Positions 17,402-25,938 of a DNA stretch of 64,000 bases are shown piece by piece. This stretch comes from Actinacidiphila alni (lineage in GTDB: Bacteria; Actinomycetota; Actinomycetes; Streptomycetales; Streptomycetaceae), in contig NZ_FONG01000030.1 in the NCBI RefSeq assembly GCF_900112845.1, forward strand, positions 1 to 64,000. The letters run 5' to 3'. Every line of letters begins with the position of its first letter. Within the stretch, counting starts at the first letter, position 1. Both the position numbers and the translations under genes were made by a program. A model generated the notes under the pieces. The model did no database searches. It was not told the DNA's origin and saw only the letters and a program-made list of their open reading frames with translations.

Positions 17402-17797
17402 GTGCCCGAGCCGACCGAACCGCTGCGCACCACCTTCACCGCCGTCGTCCTCGACGCGCCCGACGCCCACGAGCTGGCCGCCTTCTACCGCCGCCTGCTC
17501 GGCTGGACCACCGACCAGGACGAGGCCGACTGGGTCAAGCTCGCGCCGCCCGGCGGCGGCACCGCGCTGTCCTTCCAGACCGAGCCGCTGTTCACCCGGC
17601 CCGTCTGGCCGTCCACCGCCGAGGCGCAGCAGATGATGCTGCACCTGGACTTCGAGGTGCCCGACCTGGACGAGGCCGCCCGCCTCGCCGTCGCGCACGG
17701 CGCCGTCCCGGCCGAATTCCAGCCCCAGGACGACGTCCGGGTCTTCCTGGACCCGGCGGGCCACCCCTTCTGCCTGTGGGTGCGCACCGACACCTGA
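17402..17797 (+). CDS. VOC-family (glyoxalase/bleomycin-resistance fold) protein
   Basis: A 131-residue single-module vicinal-oxygen-chelate protein. TAVVLDAPDAHELAAFYRRLLGW is the usual first strand-helix, and the end VFLDPAGHPFCLWV the last. The true start is GTG 17402 after AGGGAGAGCC; the longer open frame overlapping xylA is a shadow. Substrate is unknown; such proteins range from dioxygenases to drug-binding proteins. Confidence 0.82.
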   Translation: MPEPTEPLRTTFTAVVLDAPDAHELAAFYRRLLGWTTDQDEADWVKLAPPGGGTALSFQTEPLFTRPVWPSTAEAQQMMLHLDFEVPDLDEAARLAVAHGAVPAEFQPQDDVRVFLDPAGHPFCLWVRTDT

Positions 17798-17944
17798 CCC
17801 CCCCGCCGAAGAGTCCGGAGAAAAAACCTCGCCGATACGCGTGAGGGACGCCGGGCAGGCGGTGTCTCAACAGATGTCAGGGCCCACAAGGCCGTCACGT
17901 GCACCGCGCGGCCGGTGCACCGCGTACACCAGGGAGATCCGGAA

Positions 17945-18457
17945 ATGGCGACGACGAAGTCCGCGGCACCGGTATCGGCTCAGCGCACGGACAGCGACCT
18001 CACCGAACTGTCGTCCGGCGGCGACGAGAGGGGCCTCCAGGAGCGCGGCGGCGGCACCTTCCGGGTGCCGGCCGAACGCGGCCGTACCTCCATCGCCAAT
18101 TCGGTCGTGGAGAAGATCGCCGGCATGGCCGCCCGCGAGGTGCTGGGCGTGCACGACTTCGGCGGCAGCCTCGCCCGCAGCCTGGGCGCCATGCGCGACC
18201 GCGTCCCCGGCGGCCGCCCCAACGTCACCCGCGGCGTCAAGGTCGAGGTCGGCGAGAAGCAGACCGCCGTCGACCTGGAACTGGTCGTCGAGTACGGCGT
18301 GGCGATCACCGATGTGTCCGCCGACGTACGGGAGAACGTGGTCTCCGCCGTCGAGCGGATGACCGGCCTCGAGGTCGTCGAGGTCAACGTCTCGATCGTG
18401 GACGTGCACCTGCCCAACGAAGAGGACGACATCCCGTCCGAGGGCCGGGTCCAGTAG
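17945..18457 (+). CDS. Asp23/Gls24-family envelope stress protein
   Basis: A 170-residue protein with a disordered N-terminus (1-45) and a full Asp23 domain (about 50-160: TSIANSVVEKIAGMAAREVLGVHDFG, later LELVVEYGVAITDVSADVRENVVSAVERMTG). Asp23 proteins are membrane-associated stress proteins in Firmicutes; in actinomycetes their role is unclear. ATG 17945 follows GGAGATCC. It is the first gene of a set with an ECF sigma factor and two shorter Asp23-like proteins downstream. Confidence 0.87.
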   Translation: MATTKSAAPVSAQRTDSDLTELSSGGDERGLQERGGGTFRVPAERGRTSIANSVVEKIAGMAAREVLGVHDFGGSLARSLGAMRDRVPGGRPNVTRGVKVEVGEKQTAVDLELVVEYGVAITDVSADVRENVVSAVERMTGLEVVEVNVSIVDVHLPNEEDDIPSEGRVQ

Positions 18458-18596
18458 CCGTCCGGGCGGGGGCGCCGGAAGCCGCCCGGCGCCCCCGACG
18501 ACCGCCCGACCGCCCCCACCCGCCGGTGCCGATCTGGATGGACGACCTTGATCAGCCTGTACGTGCCCCTGCCCGCCGCGGACCCGGCGGGACGCC

Positions 18597-19223
18597 GTGT
18601 CCGATGAGCAGCCCGGGGCGGCGCCGCCCGGCCGGCCGGACGCGGCGCCGGCGGCCCGTGCGGACGCTCCCGCCGCGCCGGTCCGCGAGGACGACCTGCT
18701 GGTCGCCCGCGCGAGCGAGGGCGACGACGAGGCGTTCGAGATCCTGGTCCGCCGGCACACCCCCGACCTGCTGCGGCTGGCCCGCAGACTGCTCGGCAGC
18801 GACGCGGAGGCGGAGGACGCCGTGCAGGACGCGTACGTCAGCGCGTGGCGGCGGCTGCCGGAATTCCGCAGGACAGCGGCGTTCAGCACCTGGATGTACC
18901 GCATCGTGACGAACCGCTGCCTCAATGTGCTGCGCGCCCGCCGCCCCACCCAGCCCCTGGAGTCGATGACCGTCGAACCCGCCGCCCCCGAATACCTGTC
19001 CTCGCCCGCCCGCGCCGCGGAGTCCGCCGCGTCGGCCGAGGCGCTGCACCGCGCGCTGGCCGGGCTGACCCCGGAGCAGCGGGCGTGCTGGGTGCTGCGC
19101 GAATTCCACGGCCTGACGTACGACGAGATCGCCGCCGCCGTGGGCATCGGTGAACCGGCCGTCCGGGGACGGATCTTCCGGGCCCGCCGCTATCTGACGG
19201 AGGCGATGGCCACATGGCGCTAG
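18597..19223 (+). CDS. ECF RNA polymerase sigma factor
   Basis: A 208-residue sigma-70-family factor. An Ala/Pro-rich N-terminus (1-30) precedes region 2 (about 35-105: DEAFEILVRRHTPDLLRLARRLLG, DAVQDAYVSAWRRL, FSTWMYRIVTNRCLNVLR) and region 4 (about 148-205: LAGLTPEQRACWVLREFHGLTYDEIAAAVGIGEPAVRGRIFRARR). Start GTG 18597 has only a weak ribosome site. The next gene starts inside its last codons (10-nt overlap) and has an anti-sigma-like cysteine motif, which suggests a sigma/anti-sigma pair controlling the Asp23 genes. Confidence 0.92.
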   Translation: MSDEQPGAAPPGRPDAAPAARADAPAAPVREDDLLVARASEGDDEAFEILVRRHTPDLLRLARRLLGSDAEAEDAVQDAYVSAWRRLPEFRRTAAFSTWMYRIVTNRCLNVLRARRPTQPLESMTVEPAAPEYLSSPARAAESAASAEALHRALAGLTPEQRACWVLREFHGLTYDEIAAAVGIGEPAVRGRIFRARRYLTEAMATWR

Positions 19224-19822
19224 ACGACGAACTGCTGCCCTGCGGAGCCTCCCTGGCCGACCTGTGGGAGGACGGCGCGCCCGCGCCCGGCCACGAGGAC
19301 TGCCCGTACTGCCGTGACTCGCTGGCCGAACTGGGCCGGCTCGACCAGGCCGTGCACCAGGCGCTCGCGGTCCGCGACCTGCCCGCGCCGGACCTGGCCG
19401 CCCGGGTGATGGACCTGGTACGGACCGAACTGCGGCCCGGCCGGCTGGTGCCGCTCGGCGCCGCCGACGCCGACGACTGGATCACCGAGACCGCCGCCAC
19501 CCGGCTGTTCCGGCAGGCCGCCGACACCCTTCCCGGTGTCGCCGCCGGGAGCTGCCGGATCACCGCGGCCCGCGAGCCCGCCCGCTATCTGCTGCCCGGC
19601 GCACCGCTGCCGAGGGTGCCGCTGCGGGTGCGCCTGGAAGTGGCCGTCGACCTCAGCCGTACGGTGCCCGAGGTCGCCGCGGCCGTACGCGAACGGGTGC
19701 TGGACGCCGCGCACGCCGTGATCGGCCTGGACATCGCCGAGGTGGACGTCTCGGTGGTCGACCTGCTCGACGAAGGAACGGACGACGGAGCAGGCGACGG
19801 GACGGGGGAGGGATCGGGGTGA
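19214..19822 (+). CDS. Anti-sigma-like zinc motif fused to an Asp23-type half-domain
   Basis: A 202-residue protein overlapping the sigma gene by 10 bases. The N-terminal part (1-60) resembles zinc-binding anti-sigma domains: an early Cys10, then HEDCPYC (HxxCxxC) and a helix. There is no transmembrane segment. Residues about 140-190 (VPLRVRLEVAVDLSRTVPEVAAAVRERVLDAAHAVIGLDIAEVDVSVVDL) match the C-terminal half of Asp23 domains. The usual anti-sigma spacing is HxxxCxxC, so metal binding is inferred. It may couple stress-protein state to the sigma factor. Confidence 0.72.
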   Translation: MALDDELLPCGASLADLWEDGAPAPGHEDCPYCRDSLAELGRLDQAVHQALAVRDLPAPDLAARVMDLVRTELRPGRLVPLGAADADDWITETAATRLFRQAADTLPGVAAGSCRITAAREPARYLLPGAPLPRVPLRVRLEVAVDLSRTVPEVAAAVRERVLDAAHAVIGLDIAEVDVSVVDLLDEGTDDGAGDGTGEGSG

Positions 19823-20148
19823 TGAATCCGATGACCGGATCACCGCAGGAGCGCGGGACGGAACTGGCCGTGGCCCGCGCGGTGGCGGCCGTCCCGGGCG
19901 TGGCCTACCTCAGCCCGCGGCTGACGGACCGGCTGCGGTCCCGTACGGCGCCCGGCGTCACCGTACGGCTGCACACCGCGCCCGACCGGTGGGAGGTGGC
20001 CATAGCGCTGGCCGTCCGCACCGGACACCAGGCCGCCAGGACCGCGCAGCAGGTGCGGGAGGCGGTCACCGAGGCGGTGCACAGCACGTATCCGCAGACG
20101 CTGACCACACCGGTACGGGTGACGGTGACGGTCACCGCGATCGTCTGA
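19822..20148 (+). CDS. Small Asp23-like protein
   Basis: A 108-residue protein whose ATG overlaps the previous stop (TGATG); a GTG at 19819 is an alternative. It carries a reduced Asp23-like core (VTVRLHTAPDRWEVAIALAVRTGHQAARTAQQVREAVTEAV, then VRVTVTVTAIV). It is the last member of the sigma/Asp23 operon. I recall similar small proteins in the same position in Streptomyces under uninformative names. Function is unknown. Confidence 0.72.
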   Translation: MNPMTGSPQERGTELAVARAVAAVPGVAYLSPRLTDRLRSRTAPGVTVRLHTAPDRWEVAIALAVRTGHQAARTAQQVREAVTEAVHSTYPQTLTTPVRVTVTVTAIV

Positions 20149-20233
20149 GACCGTCCGCGGAAATCGGGCGTGACGTTCGCCCGGGAGCGGTGTCCAACCA
20201 GCAGACCCGACGCGAGAGAGGACACCGACGACG

Positions 20234-20548
20234 ATGGACGCCCCGTACTCGTTCACCTGCACGGCCGAGGTCGGCGACGACGGGATACTCGCGCTCCGCC
20301 CGCGCGGCGACATCGACATCGCGGCCCGGTCCGTCCTCACCCACGCCCAGCTCGCCCTCCGCCCCGGCCTGCGCGGCGTCCACCTCGACTTCGACGCGGT
20401 GCCCTTCATGGACACCACCGTGCTGCGCTTCCTCAGCAGCCTGCACGCCCGCTGCTCCGCCTTCGCCGTCCCGCTGCGGATCACCGGCCTGCGCCCCCAG
20501 CACCACCGCCTGCTGACCCTCGCGGAATACCGCCTCCCCACCACCTGA
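20234..20548 (+). CDS. STAS-domain protein (anti-anti-sigma-like)
   Basis: A 104-residue single STAS domain. LALRPRGDIDIAARSVLTHAQLAL and LDFDAVPFMDTTVLRFLSSLHARC give the usual beta-alpha order. The position of the phosphorylatable Ser in SpoIIAA-type proteins (MDSSG) reads MDTTV, so phosphorylation would have to be on Thr, and the following Gly is lost. No anti-sigma kinase gene is adjacent. GAGAGAGG precedes ATG 20234. Confidence 0.83.
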   Translation: MDAPYSFTCTAEVGDDGILALRPRGDIDIAARSVLTHAQLALRPGLRGVHLDFDAVPFMDTTVLRFLSSLHARCSAFAVPLRITGLRPQHHRLLTLAEYRLPTT

Positions 20549-20591
20549 CCGCGGCCGTGGCAGCTACACCTCCGTGGGCGCCCCGGTACCG

Positions 20592-21032
20592 CTACGGGGC
20601 GAGGCCGTCCGCGCGCAGGCCCGCAAGGATGGCCTCGCCGAGGGTGACGACGGCGCTCTGCGGGCGGACCATGACGGTGATCTCCTTGATCATGCCCGCG
20701 TCGTCGAACTGGAGCATGTCGATGCCGTGGATCTGCTTGCCGTTGACGGTCGTGCGGAAGAGCAGGACGGCGGAGGGGGCCGGGGTGCCGTCGCCGGTGG
20801 TGTCGGCGGTGCCGTCGAACTCCCCGATGTAGTGGAAGTCCTCGAAGGTGCGCACCAGTACGTGGAAGAGGCCGACGACCTGGTCCTTGCCCTCGAAGGG
20901 GGCGAATTTCACCGGGCTGAACAGCTTGATGTCGTCGGTGAAGAGGGCGGCGAGCGCCGCGACGTCGCCCGCCTCGGCGGCGTCGTGGAAACGGGACGGG
21001 TCTGCTGCGGACACGAGCGGCTCCTTACTCAT
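20592..21032 (-). CDS. SnoaL-like / NTF2-fold protein
   Basis: A 146-residue cone-shaped alpha+beta-barrel protein (RFHDAAEAGDVAALAALFTDDIKLFSPV..., HGIDMLQFDDAGMIKEITVMVRP). Members bind or turn over small hydrophobic molecules; the substrate is unknown. It is divergent from a PadR regulator, which probably controls it. ATG 21032 is preferred, GTG 21038 is possible; neither has a clear ribosome site. Direct repeats (GGCTACTCATG-like, around 21026-21072) precede it. Confidence 0.82.
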   Translation of the reverse strand: MSKEPLVSAADPSRFHDAAEAGDVAALAALFTDDIKLFSPVKFAPFEGKDQVVGLFHVLVRTFEDFHYIGEFDGTADTTGDGTPAPSAVLLFRTTVNGKQIHGIDMLQFDDAGMIKEITVMVRPQSAVVTLGEAILAGLRADGLAP

Positions 21033-21080
21033 GGACACTCACGGATTCTCCTGGCTACTCATGGCTACTCATGGATCTGA

Positions 21081-21100
21081 ATAGTCACTTTCTTGAGTAT
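21081..21100. promoter_or_regulatory. Candidate PadR operator
   Basis: ATAGTCACTTTCTTGAGTAT is a near-perfect palindrome (ATAxTCA-N6-TGAxTAT) in the divergent SnoaL/PadR intergenic region, 43 bases before the regulator start. PadR proteins typically bind ATxxTCA..TGAxxAT-like palindromes at their own promoter. Confidence 0.5.
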
Positions 21101-21142
21101 GATGGCAGCAGCGTACGACCGGAAGAGCCGAGGAGGCAGGCG

Positions 21143-21706
21143 ATGGCCCTGCGGCACGCGGTGCTCGCCGCCCTGCTGGACGACGAGCTGAGCGGCTACC
21201 AGCTGGCCAAGGCGTTCAATGTCGGCGTCGCCAACTTCTGGCACGCGCTGCCGCAGCAGCTCTACGCCGAACTCGCCAGGCTGGAGACGGACGGCCTGGT
21301 CACCGGCCGCGAGGTCGTCCAGGACACCCGCCCCAACAAACGCCTCTTCCGCGTCACCGACGCGGGACTGGCCGAGCTGGAACGCTTCGCCGCGACCGCC
21401 GCGAAACCCTCCTTCGTCCGCGACGAACTCCTGGTCAAGGTGCAGACCGCCGACCGGATCGGCACCGGGGCGGTCATCGAACAGCTCGTGGAGCGCGCCG
21501 AGTTCGCCGCCGCCAAGATCGAGCTGTTCACCTCACTCCTCGAAAAGATCCGCGGCGACCGCGACGAGGAGGACTTCCTGCTCCACGGCACGCGCATCGG
21601 CCCGTATCTGACCTGCCTGCGCGGCCTGGCCTTCGAACAGGGCAACAAGGACTGGTGCGAACGCAGCGCGGCGGTGCTGCGGGCACGTCGGTCCGCGGAG
21701 GTCTGA
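21143..21706 (+). CDS. PadR-family transcriptional regulator
   Basis: A 187-residue PadR protein. The winged helix (MALRHAVLAALLDDELSGYQLAKAF..., LYAELARLETDGLVTGREV) occupies about 1-80; a C-terminal helical dimerisation domain follows (PadR C-terminal domain with VRDELLVKVQTAD). GAGGAGGC precedes ATG 21143. It is divergent from the SnoaL-like gene and separated from it by a palindrome, so local autoregulation is likely. The ligand is unknown. Confidence 0.9.
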   Translation: MALRHAVLAALLDDELSGYQLAKAFNVGVANFWHALPQQLYAELARLETDGLVTGREVVQDTRPNKRLFRVTDAGLAELERFAATAAKPSFVRDELLVKVQTADRIGTGAVIEQLVERAEFAAAKIELFTSLLEKIRGDRDEEDFLLHGTRIGPYLTCLRGLAFEQGNKDWCERSAAVLRARRSAEV

Positions 21707-21728
21707 ACGCGGCACTACGCTCGGGTCC

Positions 21729-22886
21729 ATGAGCGATCAGCACAGCGGGCATCAGCACTTCGAGACCCTCGCGATCCACGCCGGCCAGGCGGCGGACGCG
21801 CAGACCGGCGCCGTCGTCACGCCGATCTACCAGGTGTCGACCTACAAGCAGGACGGCGTCGGCGGGCTGCGCGGCGGCTACGAGTACAGCCGGTCGGCCA
21901 ACCCGACCAGGACCGCGCTGGAACAGAACCTCGCGGCCCTGGAAGGCGGCAGCCGCGGCCTGGCCTTCGCCTCCGGACTCGCCGCCGAGGACTGCCTGCT
22001 GCGTACGGTGCTCGCGCCCGGCGACCACGTGGTGATCCCCGACGACGCGTACGGCGGCACCTTCCGGCTGTTCGCCAAGGTCGTGGAGCGCTGGGGCGTC
22101 ACCTGGTCGGTCGCCGACACCTCCGACGTCCAGGCGGTACGGGACGCGGTCCGCCCGGAGACCAGGCTGATCTGGGTCGAGACGCCCTCCAACCCGCTGC
22201 TCGGCATCACCGACATCGCGGCGCTGGCCGGTGTCGCCCGGCAGGCCGGGGTCCGCCTCGTGGTGGACAACACCTTCGCCAGCCCCTACCTCCAGCAGCC
22301 GCTCGCGCTCGGCGCGGACGTCGTCGTGCACTCCACGACCAAGTACATGGGCGGCCACTCCGACGTGGTCGGCGGCGCCCTGATCACCTCCGACGCCGCG
22401 CTCGGCGAGGAGTTGGCGTACCACCAGAACGCGATGGGCGCGGTCGCGGGGCCGATGGACGCCTGGCTGGTGATGCGCGGCGTGAAGACCCTCGCGGTAC
22501 GGATGGACCGGCACAGCGCCAACGCGGGCCGGATCGCGGAGATGCTGGCCGCGCACCCGAAGGTCGCGCAGGTCTACTACCCGGGCCTGCCCGAGCACCC
22601 GGGCCACGAGGTGGCCGCCAAGCAGATGAAGGCGTTCGGCGGCATGGTGTCCTTCCGCGTCGCGGGCGGCGAGGAGGCGGCCGTCGCGGTCTGCGACCGC
22701 GCGAAGCTCTTCACGCTCGGCGAATCCCTGGGCGGCGTCGAGTCGTTGATCGAGCACCCGGGCCGGATGACGCACGCCTCGGTGGCCGGATCCGCCCTGG
22801 AGGTCCCCGCCGATCTGGTACGGCTGTCGGTCGGCATCGAGGCCGTCGACGACCTCCTGGCGGACCTCAGCCAGGCCCTCGGCTGA
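21729..22886 (+). CDS. metB: Cystathionine gamma-synthase/lyase (trans-sulfuration)
   Basis: A 385-residue PLP enzyme of the Cys/Met metabolism family. FETLAIHAGQAAD and VVTPIYQVSTYKQDGVG open it; YSRSANPTRTALEQNLAALEGG binds phosphate; STTKYMGGHSDVVGG holds the Schiff-base Lys; SLGGVESLIEHPGRMTHAS closes the active site. These features do not separate gamma-synthase (methionine route) from gamma-lyase (cysteine route). It starts 22 bases after the PadR gene but the coupling is probably accidental. Confidence 0.92.
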   Translation: MSDQHSGHQHFETLAIHAGQAADAQTGAVVTPIYQVSTYKQDGVGGLRGGYEYSRSANPTRTALEQNLAALEGGSRGLAFASGLAAEDCLLRTVLAPGDHVVIPDDAYGGTFRLFAKVVERWGVTWSVADTSDVQAVRDAVRPETRLIWVETPSNPLLGITDIAALAGVARQAGVRLVVDNTFASPYLQQPLALGADVVVHSTTKYMGGHSDVVGGALITSDAALGEELAYHQNAMGAVAGPMDAWLVMRGVKTLAVRMDRHSANAGRIAEMLAAHPKVAQVYYPGLPEHPGHEVAAKQMKAFGGMVSFRVAGGEEAAVAVCDRAKLFTLGESLGGVESLIEHPGRMTHASVAGSALEVPADLVRLSVGIEAVDDLLADLSQALG

Positions 22887-23019
22887 CCCCCGACTTCCGC
22901 TCGACCCGGGCGCGTTCGGACGGCCCGGACGCGCCCGAGGCCGTCCCGGGCGCGCTCAAGCCGTCACGGGTGCGGGGCTCGACCCGGGCGCCCGGCCGGA
23001 CGCACGCGCCCGGCCGTCA

Positions 23020-23283
23020 TCAGCCCAGCGCCGACCACCAGTTGCCGTTCGGCGTCGTCGTCGCCGGGTCGTCGTCCGGCCAGTAGAGGACGGCCAGCAC
23101 GATCGCGGCCGCCAGCGCGGCCAGCACCAGCGCCGTCACGACGAGCCGAACGACCCGGCGGCGGCGGACGATCCGCCGTCCGCGCGTCATCGCGCGGACG
23201 GCGAGGTCGACCGGCACCACCGGGTGCGGGGTGTCCAGCAGCCGCCGCACCTCGTCGTCGCGGCGGTTCGGCAGCCGGCTCAC
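23020..23283 (-). CDS. Small single-helix membrane protein
   Basis: An 87-residue protein with an Arg-rich N-terminus (to about 46), one transmembrane helix (about 47-67) and a short outside tail ending NWWSALG. Its GTG start overlaps the stop of the sigma-like gene upstream (GTGA), so the two are translationally coupled. It could be a small membrane partner of that sigma factor, but no anti-sigma motif is visible. Confidence 0.75.
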   Translation of the reverse strand: MSRLPNRRDDEVRRLLDTPHPVVPVDLAVRAMTRGRRIVRRRRVVRLVVTALVLAALAAAIVLAVLYWPDDDPATTTPNGNWWSALG

Positions 23284-23801
23284 GGCGCCACCGCGCTCGG
23301 CCGCCGCTCCGGCACCGACCGCGCCGCGGGCGGCTGCCGGTCGCCGTTCCTGCTGCGCAGCGTCGCCGTCGCGTGCGCGCACAGCGTGCGCACCCGCTCG
23401 TCGGGCAGCCCGAGCTGGGCGGCGGTCTGCTCCTCCGCGATGCCCTCGAAGAACCGCATCACGACAATCAGCCGCTCCTGTCGGCCGAGCCGGTCCAGGG
23501 TGCCGCCGCGCGGGCGCTGCCACCACGGGCGGTAGGCGAAGCGCCGCACGAGTTCGCTCCTGGCCCGCTCGTACGGGTCCTCGGCGCGCATCCTGAACCA
23601 GTTGGCGTAGACGTGCGCGAGGGTCGCGGTCAGCAGCCGGTCGGCGCCCTCGGGGTCGCCCGCGAGGAGGGTGGCTGCGTGCAGCAGGCGGCCCGCCGCG
23701 CCCGCGGTGAACGCCGCGAATTCGGCGTCCCGGCGGATCTCCGCTGCTGCCCGGCGCTTCCCCACGCGGACATGGGACGGCAACCGGGCGTTCCGGGTCA
23801 A
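23280..23801 (-). CDS. SigE-type ECF sigma factor-like protein
   Basis: A 173-residue protein resembling the Streptomyces 'SigE-family' ECF group. Region 2 (about 25-75: FAAFTAGAAGRLLHAATLLAGDPEGADRLLTATLAHVYANWFRM) and a region 4 (about 105-155: LDRLGRQERLIVVMRFFEGIAEEQTAAQLGLPDERVRTLCAHATATLRS) are clear. Start TTG 23801 overlaps the stop of the MarR gene (TTGA) and follows GCAGGGGG, so the three genes MarR-sigma-membrane protein form one unit. Confidence 0.82.
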   Translation of the reverse strand: MTRNARLPSHVRVGKRRAAAEIRRDAEFAAFTAGAAGRLLHAATLLAGDPEGADRLLTATLAHVYANWFRMRAEDPYERARSELVRRFAYRPWWQRPRGGTLDRLGRQERLIVVMRFFEGIAEEQTAAQLGLPDERVRTLCAHATATLRSRNGDRQPPAARSVPERRPSAVAP

Positions 23802-24394
23802 GCCCCCTGCGGGTCCCCCGCGGTGGCGGTGCCGGCGCCGGTCGGCCCAGCGGTCCCACCGGCATCACCGGCCCCGGTCCCACCCCCGGCCTCGCCCCCC
23901 GTCCCGCCCTCCGCCTCGTCGCGCTGGCCGACCCCGGTGTGCCAGTCGGACAGCGAGGCGTTGAAGCGGGACAGCAGCTCGGTGAACTGCTCGCGCTCCT
24001 GCGGCGTCCACTCGTCGGTGATCTCGGCCATCAGCTGCCGGCGCGAGTCCCGCACCGCGTCCAGCCGGGACCGGCCGCGCGGCGAGAGCGCCAGGACCAC
24101 CGCCCGGCCGTCCTCCGGGTGCGAGGTGCGCTTGACCAGGCCGGTGTCGACCAGCGGGGCGACCTGACGGGTGACCGTGGAGGAGTCGATGCCCATCGCC
24201 TCGGCGAGCGCCTTGACACCCATCGGGCCCTCCCGGTCGAGCCGGTTGAGCAGCAGATAGGCGGCGCGGTCCATGGAGTTGCGGGCCTTGCCGACACCGC
24301 CCAGCCGCGTCTGTTCCGCGCGGCGGGCGAAAAGCGCGACCTGGTGCTGGAGGCGCTCAAGGAGTTCGGCCGAGGTCTCCGTGGGGTTGGACAT
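23798..24394 (-). CDS. MarR-family transcriptional regulator
   Basis: A 198-residue MarR protein. The winged helix is at about 45-120 (AAYLLLNRLDREGPMGVKALAEAMGIDSSTVTRQVAPLVDTGLVKRT, wing HPEDGRAVVLALSPRG). The C-terminal 40 residues are a Gly/Thr/Ala-rich disordered tail that is unusual for the family. It is first in the MarR-sigma-membrane operon and divergent from the threonine dehydratase gene. Confidence 0.9.
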   Translation of the reverse strand: MSNPTETSAELLERLQHQVALFARRAEQTRLGGVGKARNSMDRAAYLLLNRLDREGPMGVKALAEAMGIDSSTVTRQVAPLVDTGLVKRTSHPEDGRAVVLALSPRGRSRLDAVRDSRRQLMAEITDEWTPQEREQFTELLSRFNASLSDWHTGVGQRDEAEGGTGGEAGGGTGAGDAGGTAGPTGAGTATAGDPQGA

Positions 24395-24601
24395 GACCTT
24401 GAAGCTCGCGTTCTGTCGGTCCTGTGAAGGGGGACGGGAAGCGGGAAGTTGGGAGAAGAGTACGCGGCGCGGCAGGGCTCGTGACCCTTCCCCGGCAATC
24501 CGCGACTCCGTACCGCCGCGGTCCTGTCACGCTTCGCGGCCCCCGCGTGACACCCGTGCCCCCGGGCAGTGGAGGGCCGCGGAAGCTGGGAGACTGGGCC
24601 C

Positions 24602-25831
24602 ATGGACAGTTCGGTGCCCGCAGCGTCCCCTTCGATCACCCTCGATGACGTGCGAGGAGCGCACAAAATGCTCTCCGGGGTGGCCCGTATCACCGCGATG
24701 GAAGGCAGCCGCCATCTGTCGTCGCTGGTCGGAGCACCCGTGCACCTCAAATGCGAAAATCTGCAACGCACAGGTTCCTTCAAAATCCGTGGCGCGTACG
24801 TCCGGATCGCCGGGCTCAGCCCGGAGGAGCGGGCGGCCGGTGTGGTGGCCGCCAGCGCCGGCAACCACGCCCAGGGCGTCGCGCTGGCCGCCTCGCTGCT
24901 CGGCGTGCGCTCCACCGTCTTCATGCCCGTCGGCGCGCCGCTGCCCAAGGTCGCCGCGACCCGCGACTACGGCGCCGAGGTGCGGCTGCACGGCGCGGTC
25001 GTGGACGAGACGCTGCGCGCGGCCATCGCGTACGCCGAGGAGACCGGCGCGGTCTTCATCCACCCCTTCGACCACCCGGACATCATCGCCGGGCAGGGCA
25101 CGGTGGGCCTGGAGATCCTGGAGCAGTGCCCGGAGGTCGGCACGATCGTCGTCGGCATCGGCGGCGGCGGTCTCGCGGCCGGCCTCGCCCTCGCGGTGAA
25201 GGCGCTCCGCCCCGACGTGCGGATCGTCGGTGTGCAGGCGGCGGGCGCTGCGGCGTACCCGCCCTCGCTCGCGGTCGGCCGCCCCGTCGCGCTCGGTTCC
25301 GTCGCCACGATGGCCGACGGCATCATGGTCGGCCGGCCCGGCGACATACCGTTCGCGCTGGTCCGCGATCTGGTCGACGAGGTCGTGACCGTGTCGGAGG
25401 ACCAGCTGTCCTCCGCGCTGCTGCTCTGCCTGGAGCGGGCCAAGCTGGTCGTGGAGCCGGCCGGCGCCAGTCCGGTCGCCGCGCTGCTGGCCGCCCCCGA
25501 GGCGATGCGCGGCCCGGTCGTCGCCGTCCTGTCCGGCGGCAACGTCGACCCGCTGCTGATGCAGCGCATCCTGCGGCACGGCATGTCGGCGGCCGGCCGC
25601 TACCTCTCGCTGCGGCTGCGGCTGACCGACCGTCCCGGCGCCCTCGCCACCCTCCTCGGCGTCCTGTCCCTCGCGGACGCCAATGTCCTGGACGTCAGCC
25701 ACGTCCGCACCGACCCCCGGCTCGGCCTGACCGAGGCCGAGGTCGAGGTGCACCTGGAGACGAAGGGGCCCGAGCACTGCGTCGCGGTCGGCGAGGCGCT
25801 GGAGAACGCCGGTTACACCGTCATCCGTTGA
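24602..25831 (+). CDS. ilvA: Threonine ammonia-lyase (catabolic/biosynthetic type with ACT domain)
   Basis: A 409-residue PLP enzyme converting L-threonine to 2-oxobutanoate and ammonia, the entry to isoleucine and a source of propionyl-CoA. The Schiff-base Lys61 lies in GSFKIRGAY, SAGNHAQG is near 105, and GGGGLAAGLA forms the phosphate loop. A single ACT-like domain (about 335-409: LRLRLTDRPGALATLLGVL) is typical of the shorter type. ATG 24602 follows GGGAGACTGGG. Confidence 0.93.
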   Translation: MDSSVPAASPSITLDDVRGAHKMLSGVARITAMEGSRHLSSLVGAPVHLKCENLQRTGSFKIRGAYVRIAGLSPEERAAGVVAASAGNHAQGVALAASLLGVRSTVFMPVGAPLPKVAATRDYGAEVRLHGAVVDETLRAAIAYAEETGAVFIHPFDHPDIIAGQGTVGLEILEQCPEVGTIVVGIGGGGLAAGLALAVKALRPDVRIVGVQAAGAAAYPPSLAVGRPVALGSVATMADGIMVGRPGDIPFALVRDLVDEVVTVSEDQLSSALLLCLERAKLVVEPAGASPVAALLAAPEAMRGPVVAVLSGGNVDPLLMQRILRHGMSAAGRYLSLRLRLTDRPGALATLLGVLSLADANVLDVSHVRTDPRLGLTEAEVEVHLETKGPEHCVAVGEALENAGYTVIR

Positions 25832-25938
25832 TCCGTTGACCCGTCGACCCGTCGACCCGCTGACCCGCGCACCCGGGCCCGGGCGGCTGTCCCGGGCCCT
25901 CGCGGTGGTCTCCTCCGCGTGGCGCGGGTAATTCACTT

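Noticed and set aside
21707..21728. PadR and cystathionine enzyme genes as a functional operon
   Set aside because: The spacing is short, but PadR has a divergent partner with a palindromic operator and no known link to sulfur amino acids.
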